DNA of 64,000 bases from Saccharopolyspora indica (GCF_027853965.1 NZ_JAQGLB010000001.1:744001-808000); one strand, 5' to 3'; counted from the stretch's first letter, positions 48,466-57,681 are shown. Numbers and translations: made by a program. Notes: generated by a model from the sequence alone, not told the origin.

Positions 48466-49395
48466 ATGCCCGCCGGACCACCACCCCCCTACCTGCGCAT
48501 CGTCGCCGACATCCGCGCCCGCATCGACTCCGGTCAACTGCGCCCCGGAGACCGCGTGCCCTCCACCCGCCAGATCACCGACGAATGGGGCGTGGCCATG
48601 GCCACCGCCACCAAAGCCCTCGCCACCCTGCGCCGCGAAGGCCTCGTCCACCCCGTCACCGGCACCGGCACCGTCGTCGCCGAACCCACCCGGCGGCGCG
48701 CACCCCGCACCCGCACCACCGACACCCACATCGACCAGCAACGCATCGTGCACGCCGCCATCACCATCGCCGACGCCGAAGGCCGCACCGCGGTGTCCAT
48801 GCGCCGCGTGGCCGCCGAGCTCGGCGCCGGCACCATGTCGCTCTACCGGCACGTCCCCGACAAGGACGAACTCCTGCGGCTCATGGCCGACGCCGCCCTC
48901 GCCGAAACCCCGCTGCCCGAACCCAGCCGCCGAAGCTGGCGCCGCAGCCTGGAAAAACTCGCCCGCCAGCACTGGGCCACCTACCGGCGCCACCCCTGGC
49001 TGGCGCCGATCGCCCTGACCTCGCTGGCCCAGCCGCCCCTGCTGCCCACCGGCGTCGAGCACCTCGAATGGCAGCTCACCGTCCTGAGCGGACTCGGTCT
49101 GCCCCGCAGCACCGCCCTGCACGTGGCCGTCAGCGTCAACGGCTTCGTCGGCGGCCTGGCCATGAGCCACGCCATGGAACGCGAGTACACCCAGGAAACC
49201 GGCCTCACCGTGCGGCAGCGCCACAACACCGACCGCCCCGAACTGCACTCCCTGCTCGGCAGCGGCCGCTACCCCGAACTCGCCGCCACCGCCGCCAGCG
49301 GCATCAGCCTCGACCTCGACCAGCTCTTCGAGTTCGGCCTGCAACGCCACCTCGACGGCATCGCCGCCCACCTCACCACCCGCAACCACCGCTGA
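48466..49395 (+). CDS. GntR-TetR fusion regulator
   Basis: A 309-residue protein. Residues about 8-75 form a GntR winged helix (YLRIVADIRARIDSGQLRPG, VPSTRQITDEWGVAMATATK, LRREGLVHPVTGTGTVVAE). Residues about 88-145 form a TetR helix-turn-helix (VHAAITIADAEGRTAVSMRR, GTMSLYRHVPDKDELLR), followed by a TetR_C tetracycline-type ligand domain. Two DNA-binding domains in one chain are known for a subgroup of actinobacterial regulators. GGGGA precedes the ATG at 48466. Its target could be the DUF2306 gene or the downstream oxidoreductase. Confidence 0.85.
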   Translation: MPAGPPPPYLRIVADIRARIDSGQLRPGDRVPSTRQITDEWGVAMATATKALATLRREGLVHPVTGTGTVVAEPTRRRAPRTRTTDTHIDQQRIVHAAITIADAEGRTAVSMRRVAAELGAGTMSLYRHVPDKDELLRLMADAALAETPLPEPSRRSWRRSLEKLARQHWATYRRHPWLAPIALTSLAQPPLLPTGVEHLEWQLTVLSGLGLPRSTALHVAVSVNGFVGGLAMSHAMEREYTQETGLTVRQRHNTDRPELHSLLGSGRYPELAATAASGISLDLDQLFEFGLQRHLDGIAAHLTTRNHR

Positions 49396-49626
49396 ACCCC
49401 GCGAAGGCGCGCACGTGGGGTGCCGCGTCACCAGGTGCACACGAGCGAGCGGAGCTCGAGCGCGGCTGCGCAGATCAGCGGGAGCTGATACAGATCGTCA
49501 ACTGATCGACTCTCACGGGGCTGGTCACCGTGCCGGTCCTGCGTAGGGTTTCAAGGAGGTCGCAGTGCGGAATTCGCGCTGCGACACCGATTTTCAGGCG
49601 CATCCACGAGAGAAGGAAACCCACCC

Positions 49627-50535
49627 ATGCGCGCCCTTGTGGTCGATCACGGCGAGGCCGGACCCGTCCGGTTCGCCGATGTCGATGAGCCCGTGCCCGC
49701 CAGCGACGAGGCGCTGGTCGAGATACGGCACATCGGCCTCAACTTCGGAGAGCTGAACTACGTGCACCAGTGGCCGGCCGGCGCTGTGCACGGCCACGAC
49801 GCGGCCGGCGTCGTGGTGCGCGCCGCCTCCGACGGTTCGGGGCCACCCGAAGGCACGCGCGTCGCGCTGGGGATGTCCGCCCACGCGTGGGCGGAGCGGG
49901 TGGCAGTCAGGCCCGCTTCGCTCGGTACCGTCCCCGAGGGCGTGGATCTGGCCGACGGAGCCGCGCTGGGAATCGCCGGAGTCACCGCCCTGCGGGTGCT
50001 GCGCACGCGTTCCCTGCTGGCGCGCAACGTCCTGATCACCGGTGCCAGCGGGGGAGTGGGGCACTTCGCCGTCCAGTTGGCGGCGCTGGCCGGTGCCCGG
50101 GTGACGGCGCACGTGGGTTCGCCGGAGCGGGCCGCCGGACTCCGCGAACTCGGGGCCGACGAGGTCCTGACCGACCTGGCCGACGCAGCGCGCCGGTTCG
50201 ACCTCGTCCTGGACACGGTCGGTGGGCCGCTGGTGGCCCGGTCGTGGAGTTGCCTCGCCGTGGGCGGCACCATCCATCTGGTCGGCTACTCCTCGGGGCA
50301 GGACACCACGTTCCCGTCAGGGACCTTGTTCGGCTTCGGCGAACCCCGCAGCATCGCCACCTACGGCGACATGACGCCGACCAGCGGGGAGCTGACGGAC
50401 CTGCTGGGCCTCGTGGCCGCCGGGAGGCTCTCGGCACCGGTTGGACTGCGAGGCGTCTGGCAGGACGTGGCCGAGGCCGTCCAGGCGCTGTTCGCGCGGA
50501 AGGTGCACGGAAAGATCGTCCTTGACGTGGTCTGA
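49627..50535 (+). CDS. Zinc-binding-type alcohol dehydrogenase / quinone oxidoreductase
   Basis: A 302-residue MDR-superfamily NADPH reductase without the structural zinc loop, as in quinone oxidoreductases. The GroES-like start is HIGLNFGELNYVHQWP and GHDAAGVVV; the Rossmann motif is VLITGASGGVGHFAVQLAAL. GAAGGAAA precedes the ATG. A short frame from GTG 49565, itself behind AAGGAGG, overlaps the start in another phase and could be an upstream regulatory ORF. An AraC gene follows after 23 bases. Confidence 0.85.
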   Translation: MRALVVDHGEAGPVRFADVDEPVPASDEALVEIRHIGLNFGELNYVHQWPAGAVHGHDAAGVVVRAASDGSGPPEGTRVALGMSAHAWAERVAVRPASLGTVPEGVDLADGAALGIAGVTALRVLRTRSLLARNVLITGASGGVGHFAVQLAALAGARVTAHVGSPERAAGLRELGADEVLTDLADAARRFDLVLDTVGGPLVARSWSCLAVGGTIHLVGYSSGQDTTFPSGTLFGFGEPRSIATYGDMTPTSGELTDLLGLVAAGRLSAPVGLRGVWQDVAEAVQALFARKVHGKIVLDVV

Positions 50536-50558
50536 GGCCTGTCGGCAGGAGTGGAACG

Positions 50559-51581
50559 ATGGACGTGCTCGCGGAGGCCTTGCGCGTATCGGGTGCGCGA
50601 GGGGCGCTCGGGGTCGTGCTGAAGGCCGGCGGAACCTGGGGCCTGTGGCTGGACTCCGCTCCGGGAGCGGCGCTGCACGTGGTGTCCCGGGGCACGATGT
50701 GGCTCCACGTCCCGGGCCGCAAACCCCTGGAGGCGCAGGCAGGAGATGCCGTCCTGCTGCCGCCGGGCACCGCCCACGGGATAGCAGGCGGGTTCAGCGC
50801 GACGATGAATCCCTGCGACCGGAAGGCGACGGTCCAGGCCCTCACCGACGGCAGCGCCCTGCACCTGGGCTCGACGCCGGTGCAGACCGAAGTGCTCGTC
50901 CTGCGCTACGAGCAGGACCCGGAGGTGAGCACGCCGGTGCTCACCTCCCTCGCTCAGCCGATGCACGTCACGAGCGGGGAGAACGCACAGCTCAGAAAGA
51001 CCGTCGAGCTCCTCACCGCGGAGCTCGCGCAGCCGCAGATCGGCACCACCGCCGCCGTCAACAGCATCGTCGACCTGCTGCTCATCCAGTTCGTGCGCGT
51101 CTGGCTGGCCCGCCACCCGGAGCAGCAGCCCGTCTCGTGGCTGGGCGCGATGCGTGATCCTGTCGTGCGCGATGCCCTGGCGCGTGTCCACGCCCGACCG
51201 GAACACCCCTGGACCACCGAGTCCCTGGCGGCCGCGACGGCGGTCTCCCGGACGACGCTGTCCAGGCACTTCCGGTCCGCCCTCGGACAGACACCGGGCG
51301 CGTACGTCACGCAGTGGCGCATGGACCTGGCGTCGGTCCGGCTCCGCGACACCGACGAGCCGGTCGAGTCGATCTCCGGCGCGGTCGGCTACGCCTCTCC
51401 GCACGCTTTCAGCCGCGCCTTCCGACGTGCCCTGGGCGTCTCCCCGGGCGAGTACCGCTCCCGGCTTCGCAAGGGGTCGCAGGCGGGCGACCACCGGCAG
51501 CGTTCGAGCGCGAGTGCCGGTCGGCCGACCGTCCACTTCGGAGACCAGGCCGCGACCGGCTCGACCTCGCCCGGGAAGTAA
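50559..51581 (+). CDS. AraC-family regulator with cupin domain
   Basis: A 340-residue protein. The N-terminal cupin_6 domain (residues about 10-180) has WLHVPGRKPLEAQAGDAVLLPPGTAHGI. The C-terminal pair of helix-turn-helix motifs has WTTESLAAATAVSRTTLSRHF and VESISGAVGYASPHAFSRAF with the usual G-x-S-P-G-E-Y-R end. Regulators of this type usually control an adjacent oxidoreductase; the gene just upstream is the likely target. Confidence 0.87.
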   Translation: MDVLAEALRVSGARGALGVVLKAGGTWGLWLDSAPGAALHVVSRGTMWLHVPGRKPLEAQAGDAVLLPPGTAHGIAGGFSATMNPCDRKATVQALTDGSALHLGSTPVQTEVLVLRYEQDPEVSTPVLTSLAQPMHVTSGENAQLRKTVELLTAELAQPQIGTTAAVNSIVDLLLIQFVRVWLARHPEQQPVSWLGAMRDPVVRDALARVHARPEHPWTTESLAAATAVSRTTLSRHFRSALGQTPGAYVTQWRMDLASVRLRDTDEPVESISGAVGYASPHAFSRAFRRALGVSPGEYRSRLRKGSQAGDHRQRSSASAGRPTVHFGDQAATGSTSPGK

Positions 51582-51696
51582 CCGCGCACCGCCCCGGCGA
51601 CCGACCTCACCCAGCCGGGCCGCGGCCTCATCGCGGCCGCGCGAGTACACGAACGCCGGGTGCGGAGGAGATCCGCACCCGGCGCCCGGTCGGTGC

Positions 51697-52272
51697 TCAG
51701 CGCGAGGCCATCAGCTCGTCGAAGGACGGGAACCGCTCCGCGGTGTCGGTGTCGCAGAAGTCGCCCACCCAGCCGTCCTCGTCGTGGAAGAAGCGGATCG
51801 CCACGAAATCCGGGCGCACCCCCATGTCGAACCAGTGCGTGGTGTTGGCAGGCACGCTCAGCAGATCACCCGCCTCGCACAGCACCCCGTAGACCTTGTC
51901 CTCCAGGTGCAGGTAGAACACCCCCGCACCGCGGGCGAAGAACCGGTCCTCGTCATCGTCGTGGGTGTGCTCGGAGAGGAACTTCTCCCGCGCCGCCCTG
52001 GCCTGCTCGGCCCACTGCGGATCGTCATCGCGCGGCGCCATCACCGCCGCGTCGACCTTGATGTAGCCCTCGGCGTCGATGACCCGGTCGACCTCCGCGC
52101 GGTAGGCCTCCAGCACCTGCTCCGAGCTGGCGCCCGCGGGCAGCTCCTTGAGCTCCCAGCGCTCGAAACGCACCCCGAAGGGCTTGAGCGCGGCGGCGAT
52201 CTCACCGGGCTCCTCGGTGCGCAGCTCCACAGTGGCGGGATCGGTGTCGGGCCACACGGTCAGCAACGTCAT
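51697..52272 (-). CDS. mtnD: Acireductone dioxygenase
   Basis: A 191-residue cupin enzyme of methionine salvage that converts acireductone to the keto acid of methionine and formate. The metal motif H-x-H-x(3-5)-E is in EHTHDDDEDRFFARG, and the last His in PANTTHWFDMG. ATG at 52272 overlaps the mtnB stop by 4 bases. It is last in the operon mtnA-mtnC-mtnB-mtnD. Confidence 0.9.
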   Translation of the reverse strand: MTLLTVWPDTDPATVELRTEEPGEIAAALKPFGVRFERWELKELPAGASSEQVLEAYRAEVDRVIDAEGYIKVDAAVMAPRDDDPQWAEQARAAREKFLSEHTHDDDEDRFFARGAGVFYLHLEDKVYGVLCEAGDLLSVPANTTHWFDMGVRPDFVAIRFFHDEDGWVGDFCDTDTAERFPSFDELMASR

Positions 52273-52895
52273 GCCACAACCTCCTGAAATCCGTTCGCGG
52301 CCAAGGTGAACCGGAACAACCAGTCCAAGCACTCCGTGCGGTGCCGCGCCTGCACCAGGTCACGACCCCACACGTACAACCCGTGGCGGGCCACGATCAC
52401 CGCGGGCGTCGCGGCATCGAAGCTCGCCTCGAAGGCATCGCCCAGCACCCGCATGTCCTGGCTGTTGGGCACCACCGGCACCGTCATCACATCGTCGTCG
52501 CGACGACCCAGGCCCTTGAGCATCTCCAGATCGCGCAGCACCACACCCTCCGGCCAGCGCTGCCCGGCCACCACCGCCGAGAGCATGTGCACGTGCACCA
52601 CCGCACCCGCACCGGCCACCGCCGCGATCCGCGCGTGCAACCCGGCCTCGGCCGACGGGCGCTGATCCGGGTTCGGCTGATCGGGCACCGCCGCGCCCGC
52701 CTCGTCGACCACCACCACGTCCGAGGCGCTCAGCTCACCCTTGTCCAGCCCGCTGGCGGTCACCGCCAGCCGCAGCGGATCGCGCCCCAGCGTCACCGAC
52801 AGGTTCCCCGACGTGCCGCGCATCCAGCCCAGCCCCGCCATCCGCGCCGACTCCGCGGCCAGCGCCGCCCCGGCCCGCTCCAGCTCGCCGCTCAC
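52269..52895 (-). CDS. mtnB: Methylthioribulose-1-phosphate dehydratase
   Basis: A 208-residue class II aldolase-fold enzyme that dehydrates methylthioribulose 1-phosphate. GWMRGTSGNLSVTL is the phosphate-binding start, EAGLHARIAAV the catalytic Glu region, VVHVHMLSAVV the zinc His pair, and ARHGLYVWGRDL the last His. It overlaps mtnC and mtnD by 4 bases each. Confidence 0.9.
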   Translation of the reverse strand: MSGELERAGAALAAESARMAGLGWMRGTSGNLSVTLGRDPLRLAVTASGLDKGELSASDVVVVDEAGAAVPDQPNPDQRPSAEAGLHARIAAVAGAGAVVHVHMLSAVVAGQRWPEGVVLRDLEMLKGLGRRDDDVMTVPVVPNSQDMRVLGDAFEASFDAATPAVIVARHGLYVWGRDLVQARHRTECLDWLFRFTLAANGFQEVVA

Positions 52896-53611
52896 ACGAT
52901 CACCTCAAGCTCCACCTCGTCGAAACCCGCCACCACCGGGTGCGCCCCGAAATCGGCGCCGGCGAACGGTTCCCCGTCGCGCGCCAACCCCACCGTCAGC
53001 CAGCCCGCCGCCGCGGCGGCATCCAGCTCGGCGGGCACGTCGGAGAAGAACACGACCTCACCCGGCACCGCACCCAGCCGCCCGGCGATCGCCTCGTAGG
53101 ACGGGCGCTCCCGCTTCGGCCCGGCGTTGACCGTGTCGAAATGACCGGCGAAGAGCTCCCGCAGATCCCCCGCGGTGGTGTTGGAGAACGACGCGACCTG
53201 CGCGGCCACCGAACCCGAGGAGAACACCGCCAGCCGCGCGCCCCGGCCCCGCCAGTCCCGCAGCGCCGGAACCACGTCCGGGAAGTAGCCGGTGACCAGC
53301 TCGCCCCGCGCGTAACCGTCGGACCAGATCAGGCCCTGCAACGTCTTCAGCGGCGTGGCCTTGCGGTCGGCATCCATCCAGGAGTGCAGCACCGCCACCA
53401 CCTCAGCGGTACCGGCCCCGGCATCCAGCCCCGCATCGGCCTTGACCTGCTCCACCGCCTCGGCCACCACCGGATCCGAGCCGTGCTCGTCGATCCACGG
53501 CCCCAACCGCGGCCGCGCGTAGTCGTAGAGCACCACGTGCACCTGGCTGGTGGCCGTCAGCGTCCCCTCGATGTCCAGCACGACCCACCGGGCCGCGACC
53601 TGCACGCTCAC
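52892..53611 (-). CDS. mtnC: Enolase-phosphatase E1
   Basis: A 239-residue HAD-superfamily enzyme doing enolisation and dephosphorylation of diketomethylthiopentyl phosphate. VVLDIEGTLTATSQVHVVL has the D-x-E variant of the HAD motif I typical of MtnC, AVFSSGSVAAQ motif II, and VVFFSDVPAELDAA motif IV. GTG at 53611 lies in GTGA overlap with mtnA and has GGAGGG 6 bases upstream. Confidence 0.9.
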   Translation of the reverse strand: MSVQVAARWVVLDIEGTLTATSQVHVVLYDYARPRLGPWIDEHGSDPVVAEAVEQVKADAGLDAGAGTAEVVAVLHSWMDADRKATPLKTLQGLIWSDGYARGELVTGYFPDVVPALRDWRGRGARLAVFSSGSVAAQVASFSNTTAGDLRELFAGHFDTVNAGPKRERPSYEAIAGRLGAVPGEVVFFSDVPAELDAAAAAGWLTVGLARDGEPFAGADFGAHPVVAGFDEVELEVIV

Positions 53612-54642
53612 CGCGATCCCTCCCCGAAGTAGCCCGCCGCCAGCCGATCCGGGGTGAACGCCCCGCGATCGGTGACCACCGTGGAGACGAACCGCGGCTC
53701 GGTCACGTCGAAGGCCGGGTACAGCCCCCGCACCAGATCCGTGGCGCTGCGCCGCCCCAGCGTGTGCAGCACCTCCTCGCCGTCGCGGTACTCGATCGGC
53801 ACGTCCGCACCGGTCGCCGAATGCGGATCCGGGGCGTGGCACAACGCGTGGAAGGGCACCCCGAAGGCCTGCGCGGCCACCGCGTGCTGCAACGTGCCCA
53901 CCTTGTTGATCACGTGCCCGTCCATGGTGACCCGGTCGCTGGCGGTCACCAGCGCATCGATCTCCCCAGCGCGCATCAGCGACGCCGGCATCGCATCGGT
54001 GACCAGCGTGGTCTCCACGCCCATCTCGGCCAGCGTGTGCGCGGTCAACCGCGCACCCTGCAGGTAAGGGCGGGTCTCGGTGCACACGAACGACGGCTGC
54101 TTGTCCTGCTCCAGCAGCGCCTCCACCAGACCCACCAGGTACAGGTCGCCCCAGCAGTGCGTCAGCACTCGGGCACCCCGCGGCAGCAGCTCCGCACCGG
54201 CCCGGCCCATCTCCCGGCTGCGACGCCGGTAATCGGCATCACCGGCCAGCGCACCCGCCAGCGCGGCGGCGGCCACATCATCGCCGCCATCGGCCACAGC
54301 CGAGAGGACCCACTCCACGGCCTTGCGCGGCTGGTCGTTGGTGGGGCGGGTGGCGATCAGCCGGTCCCCGGCGGCGCGCAGCCGGGCCCGCGCGGTGTCG
54401 GGATCGGCGCCCGCGGACTCGCGGGCCGCCAGCACCATGCCCCACAGCACCGCGAAGTACGGGCCCGAGGACTGGGTCACCATGTCCTCGATCGCGACGG
54501 CGACCTCGTCAACGGTCCGGGCGTGCACCCATCGGTGCTCGAACGGGAACACCCTGCGGTCCAGGATGTGCACCCCGTCGTCGGCCAGTCGCACGCTGTC
54601 GGCCAGCGTCGGGGAGCCGGGGTGCGCGGAAGGTGGCGGCAT
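53608..54642 (-). CDS. mtnA: S-methyl-5-thioribose-1-phosphate isomerase
   Basis: A 344-residue eIF2B-like isomerase opening the salvage operon. TRPTNDQPRKAVEW is the substrate-binding loop, VLTHCWGDLYLVG carries the active-site Cys, and LVTASDRVTMDGHVINKVGT the catalytic Asp and conserved N-K. GAGG lies 5 bases before the ATG at 54642. Methylthioadenosine phosphorylase and the final transaminase are not in this window. Regulation is not evident; I see no clear riboswitch upstream. Confidence 0.9.
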   Translation of the reverse strand: MPPPSAHPGSPTLADSVRLADDGVHILDRRVFPFEHRWVHARTVDEVAVAIEDMVTQSSGPYFAVLWGMVLAARESAGADPDTARARLRAAGDRLIATRPTNDQPRKAVEWVLSAVADGGDDVAAAALAGALAGDADYRRRSREMGRAGAELLPRGARVLTHCWGDLYLVGLVEALLEQDKQPSFVCTETRPYLQGARLTAHTLAEMGVETTLVTDAMPASLMRAGEIDALVTASDRVTMDGHVINKVGTLQHAVAAQAFGVPFHALCHAPDPHSATGADVPIEYRDGEEVLHTLGRRSATDLVRGLYPAFDVTEPRFVSTVVTDRGAFTPDRLAAGYFGEGSR

Positions 54643-54853
54643 GAATTCCTCGATGCGAAATGTGTCGTTCTTCGTTGCCGCCAGCGTAGTCAGCACCGCC
54701 CGCACCACCGCAAACCAACCCACATCGCGAGAGCCGCCATGACCGGTTGTTAGGGTGCAACCACCGCCTGTTCGGCTGATCCGGACCCGTTGCGCGCAGC
54801 CACCCCTCGCGCGCCGTCCGCGCAGCGATTCCCGCACCGGAAGGCAACCTCCG

Positions 54854-55654
54854 TTGATCGACTCCCGGCCCACCGGCACCGGCCCGGTCCTGCACGCCGA
54901 CGACGTCGACGTCGTCCGCGACGGCAACCACCTGCTGCGCTCGGTGTCACTGCAGGTCCACCCCGGCCAGCACTGGGCGCTGCTGGGCGCCAACGGCGCG
55001 GGCAAGACCACCCTGCTCAACCTGCTCGGCGCCATCAACCACCCCACCCGCGGCAGCGTCACCGTCCTCGGCCACCAGCTGGGCCGCGTCGACATGCGCC
55101 AACTGCGCTCCTACGTCGGCCACATCAACCCCCGCCACCCCCTGCGAAGCCCGCTGCAGGTCCGCGACGTGGTGCTCACCGGCGCCACCAACACCACCGA
55201 ACTCGTCCCGCGCTGGCAACCCAGCCCGCAGCAGGCCGAGCAGGCCGACCGGCTGCTCAGCACCCTCGGCATGAGCGAGAAGGCCCGGGCCCGGTGGGAC
55301 ACCCTCTCGCAGGGGGAGCGGGGCCGCACCCTCATCGCCCGCGCGCTGATGCCCGTGCCCCGCCTGCTGCTGCTGGACGAACCGGCCACCGGGCTCGACC
55401 TGGCCGCCCGCGAACAACTGCTGACCAGCCTCGACGACCTGCGCGCCGAACACCCGCAACTGGCCACCGTGCTGGTCACCCACCACCTCGAAGAACTGCC
55501 CGCCAGCACCACCCACGCCATGCTGCTGCGCGAAGGCCGGTGCCTGGCCTCCGGCGAGGTCGACGAGGTGATCACCACCGACCACATCAGCAAGTGCTTC
55601 AACCACCCGGTGCGCATCACCCGCACCGACGGCCGCTGGCACGCCCGCGCCTGA
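54854..55654 (+). CDS. Orphan ABC transporter ATP-binding protein
   Basis: A 266-residue ABC ATPase. Walker A is LLGANGAGKTTLLNLLG, the signature LSQGERGRTLIARAL and Walker B RLLLLDEPATGLDL, followed by the H-loop VTHHLEELP. There is no permease or second cassette gene next to it. It resembles the ModF/YlmA-type cassettes of unknown partner. TTG at 54854 has GGAAGG about 9 bases upstream. It is divergent from mtnA. Confidence 0.85.
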   Translation: MIDSRPTGTGPVLHADDVDVVRDGNHLLRSVSLQVHPGQHWALLGANGAGKTTLLNLLGAINHPTRGSVTVLGHQLGRVDMRQLRSYVGHINPRHPLRSPLQVRDVVLTGATNTTELVPRWQPSPQQAEQADRLLSTLGMSEKARARWDTLSQGERGRTLIARALMPVPRLLLLDEPATGLDLAAREQLLTSLDDLRAEHPQLATVLVTHHLEELPASTTHAMLLREGRCLASGEVDEVITTDHISKCFNHPVRITRTDGRWHARA

Positions 55655-55674
55655 CCCGGGCGCTTTCGCCGGCG

Positions 55675-55833
55675 TCAGCGCTGGGCGGGACCGTTGGGGC
55701 CGGAGACGGCTCCGAGCTGGGCGAGGCCGTCCAGGATGTCGGTGCAGGTCCAGTACTCGACGAACTCGCCGAAGGTTCTGCACCACGCACTATCTGCGTG
55801 ACGCAGATATGTAAGCCGTAGGGAATGGTTCAT
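55675..55833 (-). pseudogene. Short frame, possible truncated target gene
   Basis: Fifty-two codons whose second half reads TFGEFVEYWTCTDILDGLAQ with plausible coding bias; the 19-bp palindrome falls inside its first third, and there is no ribosome site. It may be the 3' remnant of a gene once divergent from the MarR relic. Weak evidence. Confidence 0.25.
55791..55809. promoter_or_regulatory. Perfect 19-bp palindrome TATCTGCGT-G-ACGCAGATA
   Basis: Nine-base arms around one base, very unlikely by chance in this GC context and of MarR/TetR operator type. The frames on both sides are truncated. Confidence 0.65.
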
Positions 55834-55840
55834 ATCAAGC

Positions 55841-56023
55841 CGAACTCGCGCGGAGGCGATCGCGGCGGTCACCGCGGCCGCCCGACGGCACCACGCCGCC
55901 TACACCCTGTTCAACCAGGCCCTCGACAGCTTCACCGACGACGAGCTCGCCATCGTCGAGCGGTACCTGGAACGCATCACCGAAGTCGGCAGCGAAGAGA
56001 CCGAACGCATGCAACGCCGCTGA
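55841..56023 (+). pseudogene. C-terminal remnant of MarR-family regulator
   Basis: An open frame without start or HTH encodes AVTAAARRHHAAYTLFNQAL and DDELAIVERYLERITEVG, the dimerisation end of a MarR protein with normal codon bias and a proper stop. The DNA-binding half is missing, and the frame continues upstream only 30 bases past the palindrome. An internal deletion is inferred. Confidence 0.4.
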
Positions 56024-56074
56024 TCCGCGCCGTGCCACCACCCTTTCAGCAGCGGCGGTGGCACGGCGCCCGGC

Positions 56075-56857
56075 TCACAACGCGTGCCCGCCTGCCACCT
56101 GCAAGACCTGCCCGGTGATCCAGCGCGCCTGGTGCGAAGCCAGGAACACCACCGCATCGGCGACGTCCTCGGGCTCACCCACCCGGCCCATCGGCACGAT
56201 CGCGGTCACCGCATCGATCTCCTCGGCACCGATCCACCCCGTCTGGACCGGCCCCGGCGCGACCGCGTTCACCCGCACACCCCGAGCAGCCAGGTCCAGC
56301 GCCATCGACCGGGTCAGCGCCTCCAGCGCCGCCTTCGACGTGCCGTAACCGGTCTGACCGGGAAACGCCCGCGCCGCATCCGTGGTGATGTTGACGACCG
56401 ACAACCGCGCACCCTCGCGGCGCGACCGCACCACCTCGGTGATCAGCACCGCCGGAGCGATGGCGTTGACCCGGTAGTGCCGCTCCAACGACCCGGCGGT
56501 CAGCGAATCGACCGAATCCGGCAACTCGCAGTGCGCCGCGTTGTTGACCAGCACGTCCACCGAACCGGCCCGCTCCACCACAGCCCGCACCAGCCCCCGC
56601 GGCCCGTCCGGCTCGGCCAGATCCGCGCTCACCGCGAACGAACCGTTGCCGAGCTCGGCAGCGAACGCGTCGGCCGCGCTGCCCGCGGGCGTGATGTGCG
56701 CCCACTCGACGTGTTCAGGCGCAGGGGAGTCCTGCGCGAGGTAGTGCACCGCCACGCGCGCGCCCTCAGCGGCGAACGCGCGGCTGATCGCCGCACCGAC
56801 ATTCCCCGAACCTCCGGTGACCAGCACGGTCCGACCGGCAAGACGGGTATCGACCAT
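56075..56857 (-). CDS. Short-chain dehydrogenase/reductase
   Basis: A 260-residue classical SDR. VLVTGGSGNVGAAISRAF is the NAD(P) motif, VLVNNAAH the N-A-A-x motif, and TGYGTSKAALEALTRSM the catalytic Y-x-x-x-K. The catalytic Ser position reads NITTDAARAF, so Thr may take the role. VAPGPVQTGW and RWITGQVLQVAGG are typical. ATG at 56857 lies 6 bases from AGGAGG; 56860 is the tandem alternative. Substrate unknown. Confidence 0.85.
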   Translation of the reverse strand: MVDTRLAGRTVLVTGGSGNVGAAISRAFAAEGARVAVHYLAQDSPAPEHVEWAHITPAGSAADAFAAELGNGSFAVSADLAEPDGPRGLVRAVVERAGSVDVLVNNAAHCELPDSVDSLTAGSLERHYRVNAIAPAVLITEVVRSRREGARLSVVNITTDAARAFPGQTGYGTSKAALEALTRSMALDLAARGVRVNAVAPGPVQTGWIGAEEIDAVTAIVPMGRVGEPEDVADAVVFLASHQARWITGQVLQVAGGHAL

Positions 56858-57228
56858 CATCGTCCTCCTCGAACAACGGGATGCTCAACCAGCGACCACC
56901 CGCCACCGAGGAGGCCCGCGCGCCCCAGCGAACGCACACCGAGAAGTACGGCAGAACACGATCCCGACCCGTCAACGCGCAGCACCCCGCCGGGCAGCAC
57001 GCCTCGGACGCAGGGCAGGACGAGATCAGAAACGCATGCCCAGCACCCTACCCGGACCCGATCACCTCAGATGACCGGCCAGCAGCATGCAGAACGGGCA
57101 GCGGTATCCGGGAGGTTCGTGGTTGTACAGGGATCTCACCTCGAACTGCGGAAATGACAGCGGCCCCGGCACCGGCGCAGGATGCAGGTCTGCGCCAGGG
57201 CCGAGGCCACCGCTGTTGACGCTCGGGG
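56858..57228. other. 371-base intergenic region
   Basis: No supported gene. Short frames here lack ribosome sites and coding bias. It should hold the promoter for the SDR gene (minus strand), but no clear palindrome or terminator is visible. Confidence 0.5.
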
Positions 57229-57681
57229 TCAGCGCCGCTTCTTCGGCGGGTCCTTGCGCAACAGGTCCGGTCCGATGATCCGCCGCACCACGCGCCGCAC
57301 CAGGCTGCGCTTCTTCACCGGAGCCGCCGGTGCCTTCGCGGCAGGCCGCGAGGCGGGCTTGGGCTGCGGCGGCGCGACGGCCGGCTGCGGCCCCGTCAAC
57401 ACCGGCGAGGCCGCCGGGGGATCGGGGTTGAGCCGCTTGGCGAACTCGGGCTGCTCATCGCGGATCGCGGGAATGTAGGGCTGGGTGACCTCAACCCGCT
57501 CCGGCGCGTCGGCCATCGTGGGTGGGGGAACCGGTCGAGTGGGAACGATCACCTCGTCCAACGGCAGCTGACCGACGATGCGAGTTGTCGGCGGCCCGGC
57601 ATCCGGACGCGGCGCCTGCTGCGCCGCCGTCGGGAGCACCGGCTGGAACCACGGTCGAGCAATGTCGTCTTGAATAGTCAT
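57229..57681 (-). CDS. Pro-rich hypothetical protein with basic tail
   Basis: A 150-residue protein with no recognised family. It begins TIQDDIARPWFQPVLPTAAQ, has a long Pro/Ala-rich middle, and ends in a strongly basic tail (VKKRSLVRRVVRRIIG, DPPKKRR). No membrane segment. The start is uncertain: ATG at 57681 lacks a good ribosome site, and an in-frame GTG at about 57720 is possible. A nucleic-acid- or membrane-binding tail is conceivable. Confidence 0.4.
   Translation of the reverse strand: MTIQDDIARPWFQPVLPTAAQQAPRPDAGPPTTRIVGQLPLDEVIVPTRPVPPPTMADAPERVEVTQPYIPAIRDEQPEFAKRLNPDPPAASPVLTGPQPAVAPPQPKPASRPAAKAPAAPVKKRSLVRRVVRRIIGPDLLRKDPPKKRR

Noticed and set aside
49565-49756. 63-codon frame behind AAGGAGG, overlapping the quinone reductase start
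   Set aside because: Runs out of frame through the start of a clear gene with poor codon bias; at most an upstream regulatory ORF, mentioned with that gene.
54643-54853. SAM riboswitch before the methionine-salvage operon
   Set aside because: I found no conserved SAM-I/SAM-IV core helices between mtnA and the divergent ABC gene; only ordinary promoter sequence.
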